64,000 nt of DNA from Sellimonas caecigallum (GCF_045038405.1 NZ_CP173660.1:1116001-1180000); one strand, 5' to 3'. Shown: positions 16,410 to 25,989, counted from the first letter of the stretch. The notes: generated from the sequence alone by a model not told the origin. Program-made: numbers and translations.

Positions 16410-17414
16410 TTATACACTACTCTTTCCTAAATGAAAAGAAAATATCTGCTCCAAAAAACGTTTCTTCATCTCAGTCTGTTCAATGGAAACCCGCAGTTTT
16501 TCTACACTTTTCGTGGAAATCCATGCTTTGTTTGAATTGTAGTAAGTGTTTGCACACTTCCAAAATTTCTCCGGGTAAGACAGGCGCAGCGCCAGGTATT
16601 TCTTCTCCTCCTCTGAGAGCGGATTGACCGCAGTGTAAGCCCTCATGATCTCTGCACCGAGCTTGCTGTTCCACTGATGCTTTTCCATAACTTTTCTGAG
16701 AAAATAGTAAAGATCCGCCGCCTGAATATCCGTGCAAAAATGTTCAAAGTTGACTACGCGTATCTCTCCTCCCGCCATTACGATAAGATTATGGTAATTG
16801 TACTCGCCATGTATGAGGCATCCCTGCTCCTTCGCTTCCCGTCGTATCTTTTCATACCCGGACTCCAACAGCCCCTGCTCCGCGCTGACCGCCACATCGT
16901 ACATGAGCTGAAAACATTCCAGAAACTTTGTCTCAAACTCCCCTTTTACCGTCTTCTTCCGGATAAAGGTGCGCACTTTTTTGAGTTCCCTGTTGTGCTT
17001 TCCAAACTCTTCTGCCAAATCTGACGCCGGGAATCCGCTGGAAACTTCCGGAAATCTCAAAATCCGGTGGAGTTTTGCCAGATTTTTCGCCGCCTCCAGA
17101 AGCTCTCCTGTCTTGCGCACATCACATTCTTTGCCGCGAAACCATTTTTTCAGATAATATTTTGTCCCATCTTCCGTCACAGAAATATAGCTTCCGTCTT
17201 TATTCATGATCAGCTCGTCTGTCTCCATCTGCCCCTGTTCTTTCATCGCGCTGTGGATTTTTTCAAGAACCAGGACTCTCGCCTGTGACAGAGACGCCTC
17301 GCAAAGCAGCAGAGGTCCTTCTTCGGTCTCACAGAGCATGGCACCTCTGACCTTTCGGACCTCTTTTACTTCTATCGGATACTGATCCAGTACTGTCAAA
17401 TCATAATCCCCCAT
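16410..17414 (-). CDS. CotS-family spore coat kinase-like protein
   Basis: A 334-aa protein with an aminoglycoside-phosphotransferase/protein-kinase-like fold. The catalytic-loop motif appears as HGEYNYHNL (about 201-209), where the usual catalytic Asp is Glu, followed by VNFEHF in place of the metal-binding D-x-D. This is the pattern of CotS/YtaA-type spore coat proteins rather than an antibiotic kinase. It ends 38 nt before pgcA and could be cotranscribed with it. Its target is unknown, and the altered catalytic residues leave activity in doubt. Confidence 0.75.
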   Translation of the reverse strand: MGDYDLTVLDQYPIEVKEVRKVRGAMLCETEEGPLLLCEASLSQARVLVLEKIHSAMKEQGQMETDELIMNKDGSYISVTEDGTKYYLKKWFRGKECDVRKTGELLEAAKNLAKLHRILRFPEVSSGFPASDLAEEFGKHNRELKKVRTFIRKKTVKGEFETKFLECFQLMYDVAVSAEQGLLESGYEKIRREAKEQGCLIHGEYNYHNLIVMAGGEIRVVNFEHFCTDIQAADLYYFLRKVMEKHQWNSKLGAEIMRAYTAVNPLSEEEKKYLALRLSYPEKFWKCANTYYNSNKAWISTKSVEKLRVSIEQTEMKKRFLEQIFSFHLGKSSV

Positions 17415-17497
17415 AACTGCCCCCTGTCTTCTGATTCAATATTCTCTCTAATCTATGAATCCCAGACGGCAAATAGAACACGAAAGAAGGCCAAAGC

Positions 17498-18865
17498 CTA
17501 GCCTTGACCTCCTCTTTTTTCCATCTCCAAAGCCCTGGAAATAAGGTATTCTCTTTCATTTTTTCCCGGATCATCCACTACTTCCGCAAGAAGTGCATTC
17601 AAAATCTCGCCCATCTCCTTACCCGGCATAATACCTGCAGATATGAGATCCTTCCCGTTAACGTGGAGCTCTTTGAGCGAGACGCATTCTCCTCTTCTCA
17701 AAATCTCTTTATATACACTCTCCACCCCTTTTATATTGGCAATCTTTTCTTCTCTGTGGTACGTACTCTGCGCCAAAGTATCCGCCATACGAACTTCGAG
17801 ATAAGCTGGGAATAATTCTTGTCCAATCTCTTTCATAGCCCGTCTGACCGGCTTCCCTTCGGCCGGCATCCGGCAGTCGTGGTAAAGCACGAGTTTTGAT
17901 ACCTTCCTTGTCGTATCATTGTCAAATTTCAGGCGCCTCATGACGTCTTTTACTATCCGCTCACTTCCGATCGCATGCTTTTTAAAATGCGCCGTACCGT
18001 CCTGATCCATAGTCTTGTACTCTGGTTTTCCCATGTCATGGAAAAGCATTGTAAGACGGAGGACTTTGTCTGCCCGAATCGCCTTAAGCGCCTCGATCGT
18101 ATGGACGCCCACATTGTACATATGATGCGGCGTCTCCTGAGTGGTTTCCATCATCCGGTCAAATTCCGGCAGAATGACGTTCGTTATCCCAAGCTCATAT
18201 GCCAAAAGGAGGAGCTCCGGATGTGGGGAAACAAGAAGTTTGACAAGCTCTGTCTGTATCCTCTCGGCACTGATCTTCCGAAGTGTCCCTGCAAGCTTTC
18301 GAATAGCATCTTTTGTATCTTCATGAATGTCAAATCCAAGCTGGGCCGAAAACCGGACTGCTCTCAATATCCTGAGCGCATCCTCCGAAAACCGTTCCCT
18401 GGCATTCCCGACACAACGGATAACACCGTTTTCCAAATCTTCCATACCGCCGAAAATATCCTGCAGCCCTTCTTTGTCATTGTAGGCCATGGCATTGATC
18501 GTAAAGTCTCTTCTCAGAAGATCCTCATGAAGGTTTCCTGTAAACAGCACTTCTTTCGGATGTCTTCCATCTTCATAGTCTCCATCGATCCGGTAAGTTG
18601 TGACTTCAAATCCTTCCTTCCCACGCATGACAGTTACCGTCCCATGCTCAATTCCGGTGTCGACCGTTCTTTCAAAAAGCTCCTTGATCTGATCCGGCTT
18701 TGCTGACGTCGTAATATCCCAGTCTTCCGGCTTTCGTCCCAATATCGAATCCCTCACACATCCGCCTACAACATACGCTTCAAAGCCGCGGCTTTGAAGC
18801 GTAGTGATGATCTCATTTACTCTTTGCGGTATTTCTATTCTGACCGCTTTTTCGATGTTGCCCAT
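17498..18865 (-). CDS. cca: CCA-adding tRNA nucleotidyltransferase
   Basis: A 455-aa class II nucleotidyltransferase that adds CCA to tRNA 3' ends; both tRNA genes at 3.1 kb lack encoded CCA and would need it. GGCVRD is at residues 34-39 and the catalytic D-W-D at 48-50, with the RRDFTINAMAY stretch following. The C-terminal half has an HD domain (MLFHDMGKP, LYHDC). ATG 18865 starts 1 nt after the proS stop; a longer open frame overlaps proS and is not used. It is coupled to proS and so may come under T-box control. Confidence 0.92.
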   Translation of the reverse strand: MGNIEKAVRIEIPQRVNEIITTLQSRGFEAYVVGGCVRDSILGRKPEDWDITTSAKPDQIKELFERTVDTGIEHGTVTVMRGKEGFEVTTYRIDGDYEDGRHPKEVLFTGNLHEDLLRRDFTINAMAYNDKEGLQDIFGGMEDLENGVIRCVGNARERFSEDALRILRAVRFSAQLGFDIHEDTKDAIRKLAGTLRKISAERIQTELVKLLVSPHPELLLLAYELGITNVILPEFDRMMETTQETPHHMYNVGVHTIEALKAIRADKVLRLTMLFHDMGKPEYKTMDQDGTAHFKKHAIGSERIVKDVMRRLKFDNDTTRKVSKLVLYHDCRMPAEGKPVRRAMKEIGQELFPAYLEVRMADTLAQSTYHREEKIANIKGVESVYKEILRRGECVSLKELHVNGKDLISAGIMPGKEMGEILNALLAEVVDDPGKNEREYLISRALEMEKRGGQG

Positions 18866-18866
18866 T

Positions 18867-20309
18867 TTAGTATGATTTTCCCCAGAAAACTTTATATTTC
18901 GCTTTCTTTCCACAATAGATGCAAGTATCTGAGATCGCGTCCTCATCTTCGATGAGACATCTGGATCCGGCTCCACCCGTCTCCGTTTTGATCTCGTCTT
19001 CACATTTTTCATCTCCGCACCACATTGCCTTGATGAATCCGCGATTTTCTTTAAACTTTTCCTTCATCTCATCCATCGTCACTGCCTCGTCGATGTGTGA
19101 ATCCAGGAAGGCCTTAGCTCTGTCATACATGTCTTTCTGGATCGTTTCAAGCAAGTCTCCGAGTTTTTCTGCTACTTCTTCCATAGAGAAAACGATCTTC
19201 TCTCTTGTATCTCTTCTCACGACGACAACCTGTTTTTTTTCGATGTCTTTTGGTCCGATCTCGATACGAGCTGGAATTCCCAGCATCTCCTGTTCGCTGA
19301 ATTTCCATCCCGGGCTCTTCTCTGAATCATCGATGTCGGCACGGATTCCTGCTGCCTGCACTGCTGCCAAAAGTTCTTCTGCTTTCTCAAGCACGCCTTC
19401 CTTATGCTGGGCTACCGGAATGACGCGCACCTGTTTTGGTGCAATTCTTGGCGGAAGCACAAGCCCGCTGTCATCTCCGTGAACCATGATGATGGCTCCG
19501 ATAATTCTTGTGGACAGTCCCCAGGAAGTTTCGTATACGCTTTTTAATTCATTGTCTTTATCCAGGTATTTGATATCGAATGCGTCCGGGAATGCTTTTC
19601 CGAAGAAATGGCTCGTAGCTGACTGAAGCGCTTTTCCGTCGTGCATCAGGGCCTCTACTGTGTACGTATCCTGCGCCCCTGCAAACTTCTCGCTTTCTGT
19701 CTTTCTTCCAGCTACATACGGAATTGCCAGTGATTCACTTATGAAATCACGGTATACTCTCCACATCAGGAGCGTTCTCTCCTCAGCTTCTTCGTATGTC
19801 GCATGAATCGTATGTCCTTCCTGCCACAGGAATTCTCTGGAGCGAAGGAACGGGCGAGTCGTCTTTTCCCATCTCAGAACGGAATTCCACTGATTCCACA
19901 CTTTCGGAAGATCACGATAAGACTGTACCGTGCGGCTCCAAAGTTCACAGAATAATGTCTCGGATGTCGGACGGATACAAAATCTCTCCTGCAGCCTTTC
20001 CATTCCTCCATGTGTAACCCATGCAACTTCCGGCGCAAATCCTTCCACATGATCTGCCTCTTTCTGGAGCAGATTTTCCGGAATCAGCATTGGAAGATAC
20101 ACATTCTCCACGCCTGTCTCTTTAAATCTTTTATCCAGGTCTGCCCGGATATTTTCCCAGATGGCATATCCGTTCGGAAGATAATTCAAACACCCTTTCA
20201 CACTTGAGTAGTCGCAAAGCTCTGCCTCCCGTACTACATCTGTATACCACTGCGCAAAATCTTCTTCTCTGGAAGTGATCGCTTTTACAAATTTCTTGTC
20301 ATTGGCCAT
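18867..20309 (-). CDS. proS: Prolyl-tRNA synthetase, short archaeal/eukaryotic-like type
   Basis: A 480-aa class II synthetase that charges tRNA-Pro. It is the ProS form without the editing insertion, with a C-terminal zinc-type domain (CGDEKCEDEIK and CIYCGKKAKYKVFWGKSY at the end). The class II motifs include the WNQWNSVLRWE and TRPFLRSREFLWQEGHT regions. ATG 20309 follows AAAGGAGATAAAGG; the longer frame runs into the T-box terminator and is not used. Expression should be set by tRNA-Pro charging through the T-box leader upstream. Confidence 0.96.
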   Translation of the reverse strand: MANDKKFVKAITSREEDFAQWYTDVVREAELCDYSSVKGCLNYLPNGYAIWENIRADLDKRFKETGVENVYLPMLIPENLLQKEADHVEGFAPEVAWVTHGGMERLQERFCIRPTSETLFCELWSRTVQSYRDLPKVWNQWNSVLRWEKTTRPFLRSREFLWQEGHTIHATYEEAEERTLLMWRVYRDFISESLAIPYVAGRKTESEKFAGAQDTYTVEALMHDGKALQSATSHFFGKAFPDAFDIKYLDKDNELKSVYETSWGLSTRIIGAIIMVHGDDSGLVLPPRIAPKQVRVIPVAQHKEGVLEKAEELLAAVQAAGIRADIDDSEKSPGWKFSEQEMLGIPARIEIGPKDIEKKQVVVVRRDTREKIVFSMEEVAEKLGDLLETIQKDMYDRAKAFLDSHIDEAVTMDEMKEKFKENRGFIKAMWCGDEKCEDEIKTETGGAGSRCLIEDEDAISDTCIYCGKKAKYKVFWGKSY

Positions 20310-20384
20310 ATCCTTTATCTCCTTTCTCAAATTCCCCTTCTTCGGGGATCTATCTGCTCTCGGGGCGAATCCGAAGAATGTTCC

Positions 20385-20645
20385 TGCCAACAAAAAACAC
20401 CGGCCATCCGTCCCACTAGGGACCGGATAACCGGCGGTACCACCCTGATTAACTGGCCGGATCTGACCCGGCAGTTCTCTTCATTCATCATTAACGCTGA
20501 TAACACGCTGCATTTTCATGCAGAAGCTCCAAGGCCGGTTCGACCGTTTTCCGTTAAAGACTTGCACCACCCGTCTCTTCTCTGAAACTTCCATTCGATC
20601 TACTAATCCTCTTCTCTGCCCATTTTTATAAGGCTTTCGCCATGA
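20385..20645 (-). promoter_or_regulatory. T-box riboswitch leader (tRNA-Pro sensing)
   Basis: On the minus strand the leader shows the T-box core AGGGTGGTACCGCCGG (20446-20431), an upstream AGTAG-type bulge motif and a GGGTGGTGC distal-loop-like segment. A CCT triplet at 20534-20532 is a possible Pro specifier codon. Uncharged tRNA would pair with the UGGUACC bulge and stabilise the antiterminator. The specifier position was read by eye and is less certain than the T-box itself. Confidence 0.92.
20391..20438 (-). terminator. T-box regulated terminator
   Basis: On the minus strand, ACCGCCGGTTATCCGGTCCC pairs with GGGACGGATGGCCGGTG, followed by TTTTTTG. The 5' arm overlaps the T-box sequence, as expected for mutually exclusive antiterminator and terminator forms. 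Confidence 0.88.
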
Positions 20646-20656
20646 AATTATTGGTT

Positions 20657-20685
20657 ATTTTACCGTAAAAACCATGCTGTGTCAA
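20657..20685 (-). promoter_or_regulatory. Promoter of the T-box/proS transcript
   Basis: On the minus strand, TTGACA (20685-20680), 17-nt spacer, TAAAAT (20662-20657), just upstream of the T-box leader. Confidence 0.75.
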
Positions 20686-20755
20686 GGCATCCACCCGGAT
20701 TTTGGCACTTGATATTTTGTTTTTTCCTCTCTTTGCCTTCCTCGATCGCGGACTA

Positions 20756-20784
20756 TTGTGTTTGGTGCAAGTTTATGGTATGGT
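20756..20784 (+). promoter_or_regulatory. Candidate promoter of the pseudouridine synthase gene
   Basis: TTGTGT (20756-20761), 17-nt spacer, TATGGT (20779-20784), 36 nt before the GTG start. Confidence 0.45.
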
Positions 20785-20819
20785 TACGTGGAATATTGAA
20801 ATGAATGAGGAGGAGTCCC

Positions 20820-21515
20820 GTGAAACCTGAAATCTTGTATGAAGACAATGACATCATCGTCTGCCGCAAACCGGCAAATATAGCTGTCCAGACAGCCGCC
20901 CTTTCTTCCGGGGATCTGGTCAGCGTTTTGAAAAATCATCTGTACCGCCAGGCAAGAAAGGCATCCACCCCTCAAAAAGGGGAACCGTATCTTGCGGTCA
21001 TCCACCGTCTTGACCAGCCTGTGGAGGGACTTCTCGTATTTGGAAAAACAAAAAAAGCCGCTTCCGATCTAAGCCGCCAGCTTCAGAAAGACCATTTCGG
21101 AAAATACTACAAGGCTGTCGTCCAGGGATTTGCGCCAATGGATGAGGGAGAACTTTGCGACTATCTCGTCAAAGACGGAAAGACGAACCTGTCTCGCGTG
21201 TGCACTCCTTCCACGCCCGGGGCCAAAAAAGCCTCTCTCCATTACCGCGTTCTTTCCAAAAAAGAAGAGAAAGGTGTGACCCTCTCTCTTCTTGAAATCC
21301 ATCTGCACACGGGACGCCATCATCAGATCCGCGTCCAGCTTGCCCATGCAGGCTGTCCGCTTCTCGGCGACCGCAAATACAACCCGACCGGTCTTTGTGT
21401 ATCTGGTCTGGCCCTCTGCGCCTGCCGACTGGAATTTCTTCATCCCGTGACCAAAGAACTGATGCGTTTTGAGACGGAATCTCAATCTCCGTCCTTTGAA
21501 TTCCCTATTTTTTAA
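20820..21515 (+). CDS. RluA-family RNA pseudouridine synthase
   Basis: A 231-aa enzyme isomerising uridine to pseudouridine in rRNA or tRNA. The catalytic motif is HRLDQPVEG, with the catalytic Asp kept; most family members have HRLDxxTSG, so the PVEG variant marks a divergent subgroup. The GRHHQIRVQLAHAGCPLLGDRKY stretch (written in full only here as a landmark) is the conserved second half. There is no S4 domain. GTG 20820 with GAGGAGG just upstream is favoured over ATG 20805, whose own codons form that ribosome site. RNA target unknown. Confidence 0.85.
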   Translation: MKPEILYEDNDIIVCRKPANIAVQTAALSSGDLVSVLKNHLYRQARKASTPQKGEPYLAVIHRLDQPVEGLLVFGKTKKAASDLSRQLQKDHFGKYYKAVVQGFAPMDEGELCDYLVKDGKTNLSRVCTPSTPGAKKASLHYRVLSKKEEKGVTLSLLEIHLHTGRHHQIRVQLAHAGCPLLGDRKYNPTGLCVSGLALCACRLEFLHPVTKELMRFETESQSPSFEFPIF

Positions 21516-21570
21516 TCCTTAGCATTTTTATATCAACCCGGTTATTTACAAGCATACTTTCACGGTCTCA

Positions 21571-21846
21571 CTATTCTTCCGCATCTTCTTCGGCCAATGC
21601 CTGCTCGTATCTCTCAAGAATAATACTCTGGATACGGTTTCTTGTGTCCGAATTAATCGGATGAGCAATGTCTCTATATTCTCCGTCCAATGCTTTTTTG
21701 CTAGGCATGGCGATGAATAACCCTTTTTCTCCTTCGATAACTTTGATGTCGTGGACAACAAACTCTTCGTCCATCGTGATCGACACCACTGCTTTTAATT
21801 TCCCCTCTTTTGCTACTTTACGTACACGCACATCTGTAATTTGCAT
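21571..21846 (-). CDS. spoVG: Septation/regulatory protein SpoVG
   Basis: A 91-aa SpoVG protein (MQITDVRVRKV start, then MDEEFVVHDIKVIEG, FIAMPSKK and DIAHPINSDTRN). In Bacillus it affects asymmetric septation; in other Firmicutes it binds nucleic acid and affects capsule or virulence genes. It lies 36 nt after glgD with no terminator between, so it is probably cotranscribed with glgC-glgD. Confidence 0.96.
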   Translation of the reverse strand: MQITDVRVRKVAKEGKLKAVVSITMDEEFVVHDIKVIEGEKGLFIAMPSKKALDGEYRDIAHPINSDTRNRIQSIILERYEQALAEEDAEE

Positions 21847-21882
21847 AATTACCGGCCCCTTTCTTAAGTACTCAGTCTCTTT

Positions 21883-23001
21883 CTAAAGCGCATATCTCTC
21901 ATTCTTTTCAACAACTATCTTTATGCCGTTTTCTCCTACATGCCTTGTGTTGGCCCGGATCGTATCACGGCTCTCGACAATGCAGTTTTCTATGTATGTG
22001 TTATCCCCCAGATACACATCATTCAAGATGATGGAATTCTTTACCACACAGTTATTTCCGATGAATGCCTTCTTAAACAGGATCGAATTCTCCACTGTCC
22101 CGTTAACAATACACCCGCTTGACACCAGACTGTTCTTTACACACGCGCCCGGATTATATTTTGCAGGCGGCAGATCACTTACTTTTGAGTAAATGGACGG
22201 ATATTCCTTGAAAAAGTAGTTTCTCACTTCCGGTTTCAGGAAATCCATGTTTGTCTGATAGTACGCGTCTACTGTGGAAATATTGTTCCAGTAATTTTTC
22301 ATTCTATATCCATAGATTTTTTTCAGGTTTTTATAACGGATCAGAATATCGGTTACGAAATCAAACCGTTCTTCTTCTGCAGCATGCTCGATCAGGTCGA
22401 TGAGCTGTCTCCTGCGGATGATATAGATACCTGTAGAGACGGTAGTGGAATTTGCCACCATCGGCTTTTCTTCAAATTCATGGATCCTCATGGTGTCATC
22501 CATCTTGATCGTGCCAAACCGTGTGGCGTCTTCTCCCGGTTCCAGGTCTTTGCACACAACGGTAATATCCGCTTTCTTCTGAATATGGTACTCAAGCACC
22601 TCATTGTAATCCAGCTTATACACTGCATCCCCCGAAGTGATAATGACATACGGTTCATGGCATTTCTTCAGGAAATCCAGATTCTGATAGATGGCGTCCG
22701 CTGTTCCGCGGTACCAATATCCGTTTTCTAATGTAATTGTAGGAGTAAATACGAAAAGTCCTCCCTGCTTTCTTCCAAAGTCCCACCACTTGGATGAGCT
22801 GAGATGCTCATTCAGTGACCTGGCATTGTACTGTGTGAGCACTGCCACTTTCTGTATATGTGAATTTGTCATGTTACTCAATGCAAAATCAATACATCTG
22901 TAACTTCCGGCTATCGGCATTGCAGCAACTGCGCGCTTATGTGTCAGTTCACGCATCTTGTGATTATTTCCGCCTGCCAAAATGATTCCTACTGCTTTCA
23001 T
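21883..23001 (-). CDS. glgD: Glucose-1-phosphate adenylyltransferase subunit GlgD
   Basis: A 372-aa ADP-glucose pyrophosphorylase-like subunit: N-terminal nucleotidyltransferase domain (GIILAGGNNHKM, the usual G-G-x-G-x-R replaced) and a C-terminal left-handed beta-helix of hexapeptide repeats. The loss of the standard signature loop is typical of GlgD, which pairs with GlgC as a regulatory subunit. Its ATG overlaps the glgC stop by 4 nt (ATGA), so the two are translationally coupled. Confidence 0.94.
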   Translation of the reverse strand: MKAVGIILAGGNNHKMRELTHKRAVAAMPIAGSYRCIDFALSNMTNSHIQKVAVLTQYNARSLNEHLSSSKWWDFGRKQGGLFVFTPTITLENGYWYRGTADAIYQNLDFLKKCHEPYVIITSGDAVYKLDYNEVLEYHIQKKADITVVCKDLEPGEDATRFGTIKMDDTMRIHEFEEKPMVANSTTVSTGIYIIRRRQLIDLIEHAAEEERFDFVTDILIRYKNLKKIYGYRMKNYWNNISTVDAYYQTNMDFLKPEVRNYFFKEYPSIYSKVSDLPPAKYNPGACVKNSLVSSGCIVNGTVENSILFKKAFIGNNCVVKNSIILNDVYLGDNTYIENCIVESRDTIRANTRHVGENGIKIVVEKNERYAL

Positions 23002-24272
23002 GCGCGTTCACCTGCCTTTATTAATGTCTCTCCGCTATCCATGACACCGTTCGGATAATCCGCGGCTTCTGTAACACCGCTGATGGCAGTATTTTTGCCA
23101 ATCTGTACATTGGATGGAATCACGGAATTTTCTCCTATCGTCACAAGACCAAAGGAATAAATCGCCGGCTTTTCTTTATTCGGAACATCGCTTCCGATAC
23201 CAAGCGTCACATTGTCTCCGATCTTTACATTCTCCGCTATGATCGCTTTGTCGATGACGTTGTTTGCCCCGATCTGAGTATCTCTCATAATGATCGAATC
23301 CCTCACGATCGTCCCTTTGCCGATGACCACACCTGCGCCGATGACAGAATTATGTACCTCTCCGTAAATCTCCGCACCGTTGCTTACGATACATCTGTCC
23401 ACAACTGCCTGATCTGAGACATACTGCGGCGGAAGGATGGCGCTGTTCGTATAAATCTTCCAGAATTCTTCATAGAGATTGAATTCCGGGATAAGATCGA
23501 TGAGCTCCATATTTGCTTCCCAGTAGGATCCAAGTGTCCCAACATCCTTCCAGTATCCGTTGTACTCATATGCAAAGAGACGTTTTCCATTCTCATGGCA
23601 GTACGGAATTACATGTTTTCCAAAGTCGCAGGACGGTTCGTCCGACATTTTGATGAGCGCTTCTTTCAATACCGGCCAACTGAAGATATAAATCCCCATG
23701 GATGCCAGATTGCTCTTTGGCTCTTTTGGTTTTTCCTGGAAATCGTTGATGCGTCCCTCCTCATCCGCGATCACGATTCCGAATCTGCTGGCCTCCTCGA
23801 TTGGAACCGGCATTGCAGCGATGGTCACGTCCGCATTGTGCTCCTTGTGGAAATCCAGCATCACTTCATAATCCATTTTGTAAATATGGTCTCCTGATAA
23901 AATCAGGACATAATCCGGATTAAATGTCTCCATATAATCAAGATTCTGGTAGATGGCATTGGCTGTACCGGTATACCATTCGCTGTTGGTGCTTTTTTCA
24001 TATGGCGGCAAAATGGTTACGCCCCCTACATTACGGTCCAGATCCCAAGGAATTCCAATACCGATATGAGTATTTAGTCTTAACGGCTGATACTGTGTCA
24101 ATACGCCCACTGTATCGATCCCCGAATTAATGCAGTTGCTCAGCGGGAAATCGATAATTCTGTATTTTCCTCCAAATGCAACCGCCGGTTTTGCCACTTT
24201 CGACGTCAAAACTCCTAGTCTGCTTCCTTGTCCTCCGGCTAACAGCATTGCTATCATCTCTTTTTTTATCAT
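22998..24272 (-). CDS. glgC: Glucose-1-phosphate adenylyltransferase GlgC
   Basis: A 424-aa catalytic ADP-glucose pyrophosphorylase making ADP-glucose from ATP and glucose-1-P for glycogen synthesis. The N-terminal signature is LLAGGQGSRLGVLT; further landmarks are WYTGTANAIYQN, the LSGDHIYKMDY region and EKPKEPKSNLAS, followed by a beta-helix of hexapeptide repeats. No glycogen synthase or branching gene is in the window. PgcA at 14.6-16.4 kb supplies the substrate. Confidence 0.96.
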   Translation of the reverse strand: MIKKEMIAMLLAGGQGSRLGVLTSKVAKPAVAFGGKYRIIDFPLSNCINSGIDTVGVLTQYQPLRLNTHIGIGIPWDLDRNVGGVTILPPYEKSTNSEWYTGTANAIYQNLDYMETFNPDYVLILSGDHIYKMDYEVMLDFHKEHNADVTIAAMPVPIEEASRFGIVIADEEGRINDFQEKPKEPKSNLASMGIYIFSWPVLKEALIKMSDEPSCDFGKHVIPYCHENGKRLFAYEYNGYWKDVGTLGSYWEANMELIDLIPEFNLYEEFWKIYTNSAILPPQYVSDQAVVDRCIVSNGAEIYGEVHNSVIGAGVVIGKGTIVRDSIIMRDTQIGANNVIDKAIIAENVKIGDNVTLGIGSDVPNKEKPAIYSFGLVTIGENSVIPSNVQIGKNTAISGVTEAADYPNGVMDSGETLIKAGERA

Positions 24273-24306
24273 GTCCTCACCCCTTGTCAGTAATTATAGT
24301 GGTCTT

Positions 24307-24335
24307 ATTATAACACATTTTCCGTAAATATCGAA
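24307..24335 (-). promoter_or_regulatory. Candidate glgC promoter
   Basis: On the minus strand a consensus TATAAT (24312-24307) has only a weak TTCGAT 17 nt upstream, so an activator or AT-rich upstream element may help. The rest of the 325-bp gap to murC is AT-rich with no gene. Confidence 0.45.
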
Positions 24336-24519
24336 TAAATTTTATATTTTTTTGTCCATTAATCTACTTTTTTTATGCATTTTACATAATCTTTACGTTA
24401 ATAAATCGACACACTGTTGTTTATTTCTGATTTTACGTTTTTTGTCTCACTGATCATTATTATTCATATGCGCTTGTCCTCTTTTTTAGAACCTCTTTTT
24501 CAGCTTTATCAACCTGTTT

Positions 24520-24555
24520 ATAAGGATTGTATCTTACATATCCTTATGCTAAAAT
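24520..24555 (+). promoter_or_regulatory. murC promoter with an overlapping inverted repeat
   Basis: TTGTAT (24527-24532), 17-nt spacer, TAAAAT (24550-24555) with an extended TGC. A perfect 8-bp dyad, ATAAGGAT (24520-24527) and ATCCTTAT (24540-24547), overlaps the -35 and the spacer and could be a repressor site. Confidence 0.6.
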
Positions 24556-24606
24556 GGAAAAGAAATTGGAATTACAAACATCAACGAAATAGGAAGTGTG
24601 ATAATT

Positions 24607-25989
24607 ATGTATAAAATCAACTTTGAGAAACCTGTTCACATTCATTTTATCGGGATCGGCGGCATCAGTATGAGCGGATTAGCCGAAATCCTTCTGAATG
24701 AGCACTTTACGGTAAGCGGTTCCGACAACAAAGAATCAAAACTTACAACGCACTTACGTGATATGGGCGCCAAAATCTCCATCGGACAGAAAGCGTCAAA
24801 CATAGAAGACGGCATCGATGTGGTCGTGTACACGGCTGCGATCCATGAAGACAACGAGGAATTCGCCGAGGCGAAACGACACGGTCTTCCAATGCTAAGC
24901 CGCGCAGAACTTCTCGGACAGCTTATGACCAACTATAAGCTCCCGATCGCAGTGGCAGGCACCCACGGGAAGACGACAACAACTTCCATGCTGTCCCACA
25001 TCCTGCTGGCCGGAGACACCGATCCGACGATCTCCGTAGGCGGTATTCTCCCGGCTATCCACGGAAACATCCGCGTCGGCAATTCAGAAATCTTCGTGAC
25101 CGAGGCCTGTGAATATACAAACAGCTATCACCACTTTTTTCCAAAGATCAGCATCATCCTGAATATCGAAGAAGATCATATGGACTTTTTCAAAGATATC
25201 AACGATATCCGTGATTCCTTCCATACATTCGCAAAACTGCTCCCGGAAGACGGGACTCTGATCATCAACGGAGAGATTGACCGTCTCAAGGAAATCACAG
25301 CCGATCTTCCATGCAGCGTCATCACTTATGACACAAAAGATCAGCACGCCGATTACAGCGCTTCTGATATTGCATATGACGAGATGGGCAATGCGTCTTT
25401 CGAGCTCCTCATCCATGGCAGACCGTCCGGACAGATCCGCCTTTCTGTAAACGGGATCCACAATGTCTCCAACGCCTTGTCTGCCATCGCAGCCGCTCAG
25501 CTTCTGGATATCCCGATGGAAAAGATCAAGGAAGGGCTCCTTTCCTTTACCGGTACAGACAGGCGCTTCCAGTACAAAGGAGACAAAAACGGATTTCACA
25601 TTGTAGACGACTACGCGCACCATCCGACAGAGATCCGAGCCACGCTTCGTGCTGCAGCTAACTATCCGCACCGGGAAACATGGTGTATTTTCCAGCCGCA
25701 CACTTATACCCGCACGAAAGCATTTTTCCATGAATTTGCGGATGCACTCTCCCTGGCAGACCATGTGATACTGGCGGATATCTATGCAGCCCGCGAGACA
25801 GACACCCTCGGTATGTCCTCCGCCCTTCTGGCAGAAGAGCTACGCACCAAAGGCTGTGATGCCACCTATCTTCCAAGCTTTGAAGATATCGAAACTTTTG
25901 TTTTGGAACATTGTAAGGAAGATGATTTGTTGATAACTATGGGCGCCGGAGACGTTGTAAATATTGGGGAAACGCTTCTTTCCATGTAG
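24607..25989 (+). CDS. murC: UDP-N-acetylmuramate--L-alanine ligase MurC
   Basis: A 460-aa cytoplasmic Mur ligase that adds L-Ala to UDP-MurNAc, the first peptide step of peptidoglycan precursor synthesis. HFIGIGGISMSGLA is the N-terminal UDP-binding loop, AGTHGKTTTTSM the ATP P-loop, and DDYAHHPTEI the conserved Mur ligase motif of the C-terminal domain. ATG 24607 has AGGAAG 10 nt upstream; a GTG three codons earlier is less likely. The gene stands alone on the plus strand, divergent from glgC. Confidence 0.96.
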   Translation: MYKINFEKPVHIHFIGIGGISMSGLAEILLNEHFTVSGSDNKESKLTTHLRDMGAKISIGQKASNIEDGIDVVVYTAAIHEDNEEFAEAKRHGLPMLSRAELLGQLMTNYKLPIAVAGTHGKTTTTSMLSHILLAGDTDPTISVGGILPAIHGNIRVGNSEIFVTEACEYTNSYHHFFPKISIILNIEEDHMDFFKDINDIRDSFHTFAKLLPEDGTLIINGEIDRLKEITADLPCSVITYDTKDQHADYSASDIAYDEMGNASFELLIHGRPSGQIRLSVNGIHNVSNALSAIAAAQLLDIPMEKIKEGLLSFTGTDRRFQYKGDKNGFHIVDDYAHHPTEIRATLRAAANYPHRETWCIFQPHTYTRTKAFFHEFADALSLADHVILADIYAARETDTLGMSSALLAEELRTKGCDATYLPSFEDIETFVLEHCKEDDLLITMGAGDVVNIGETLLSM

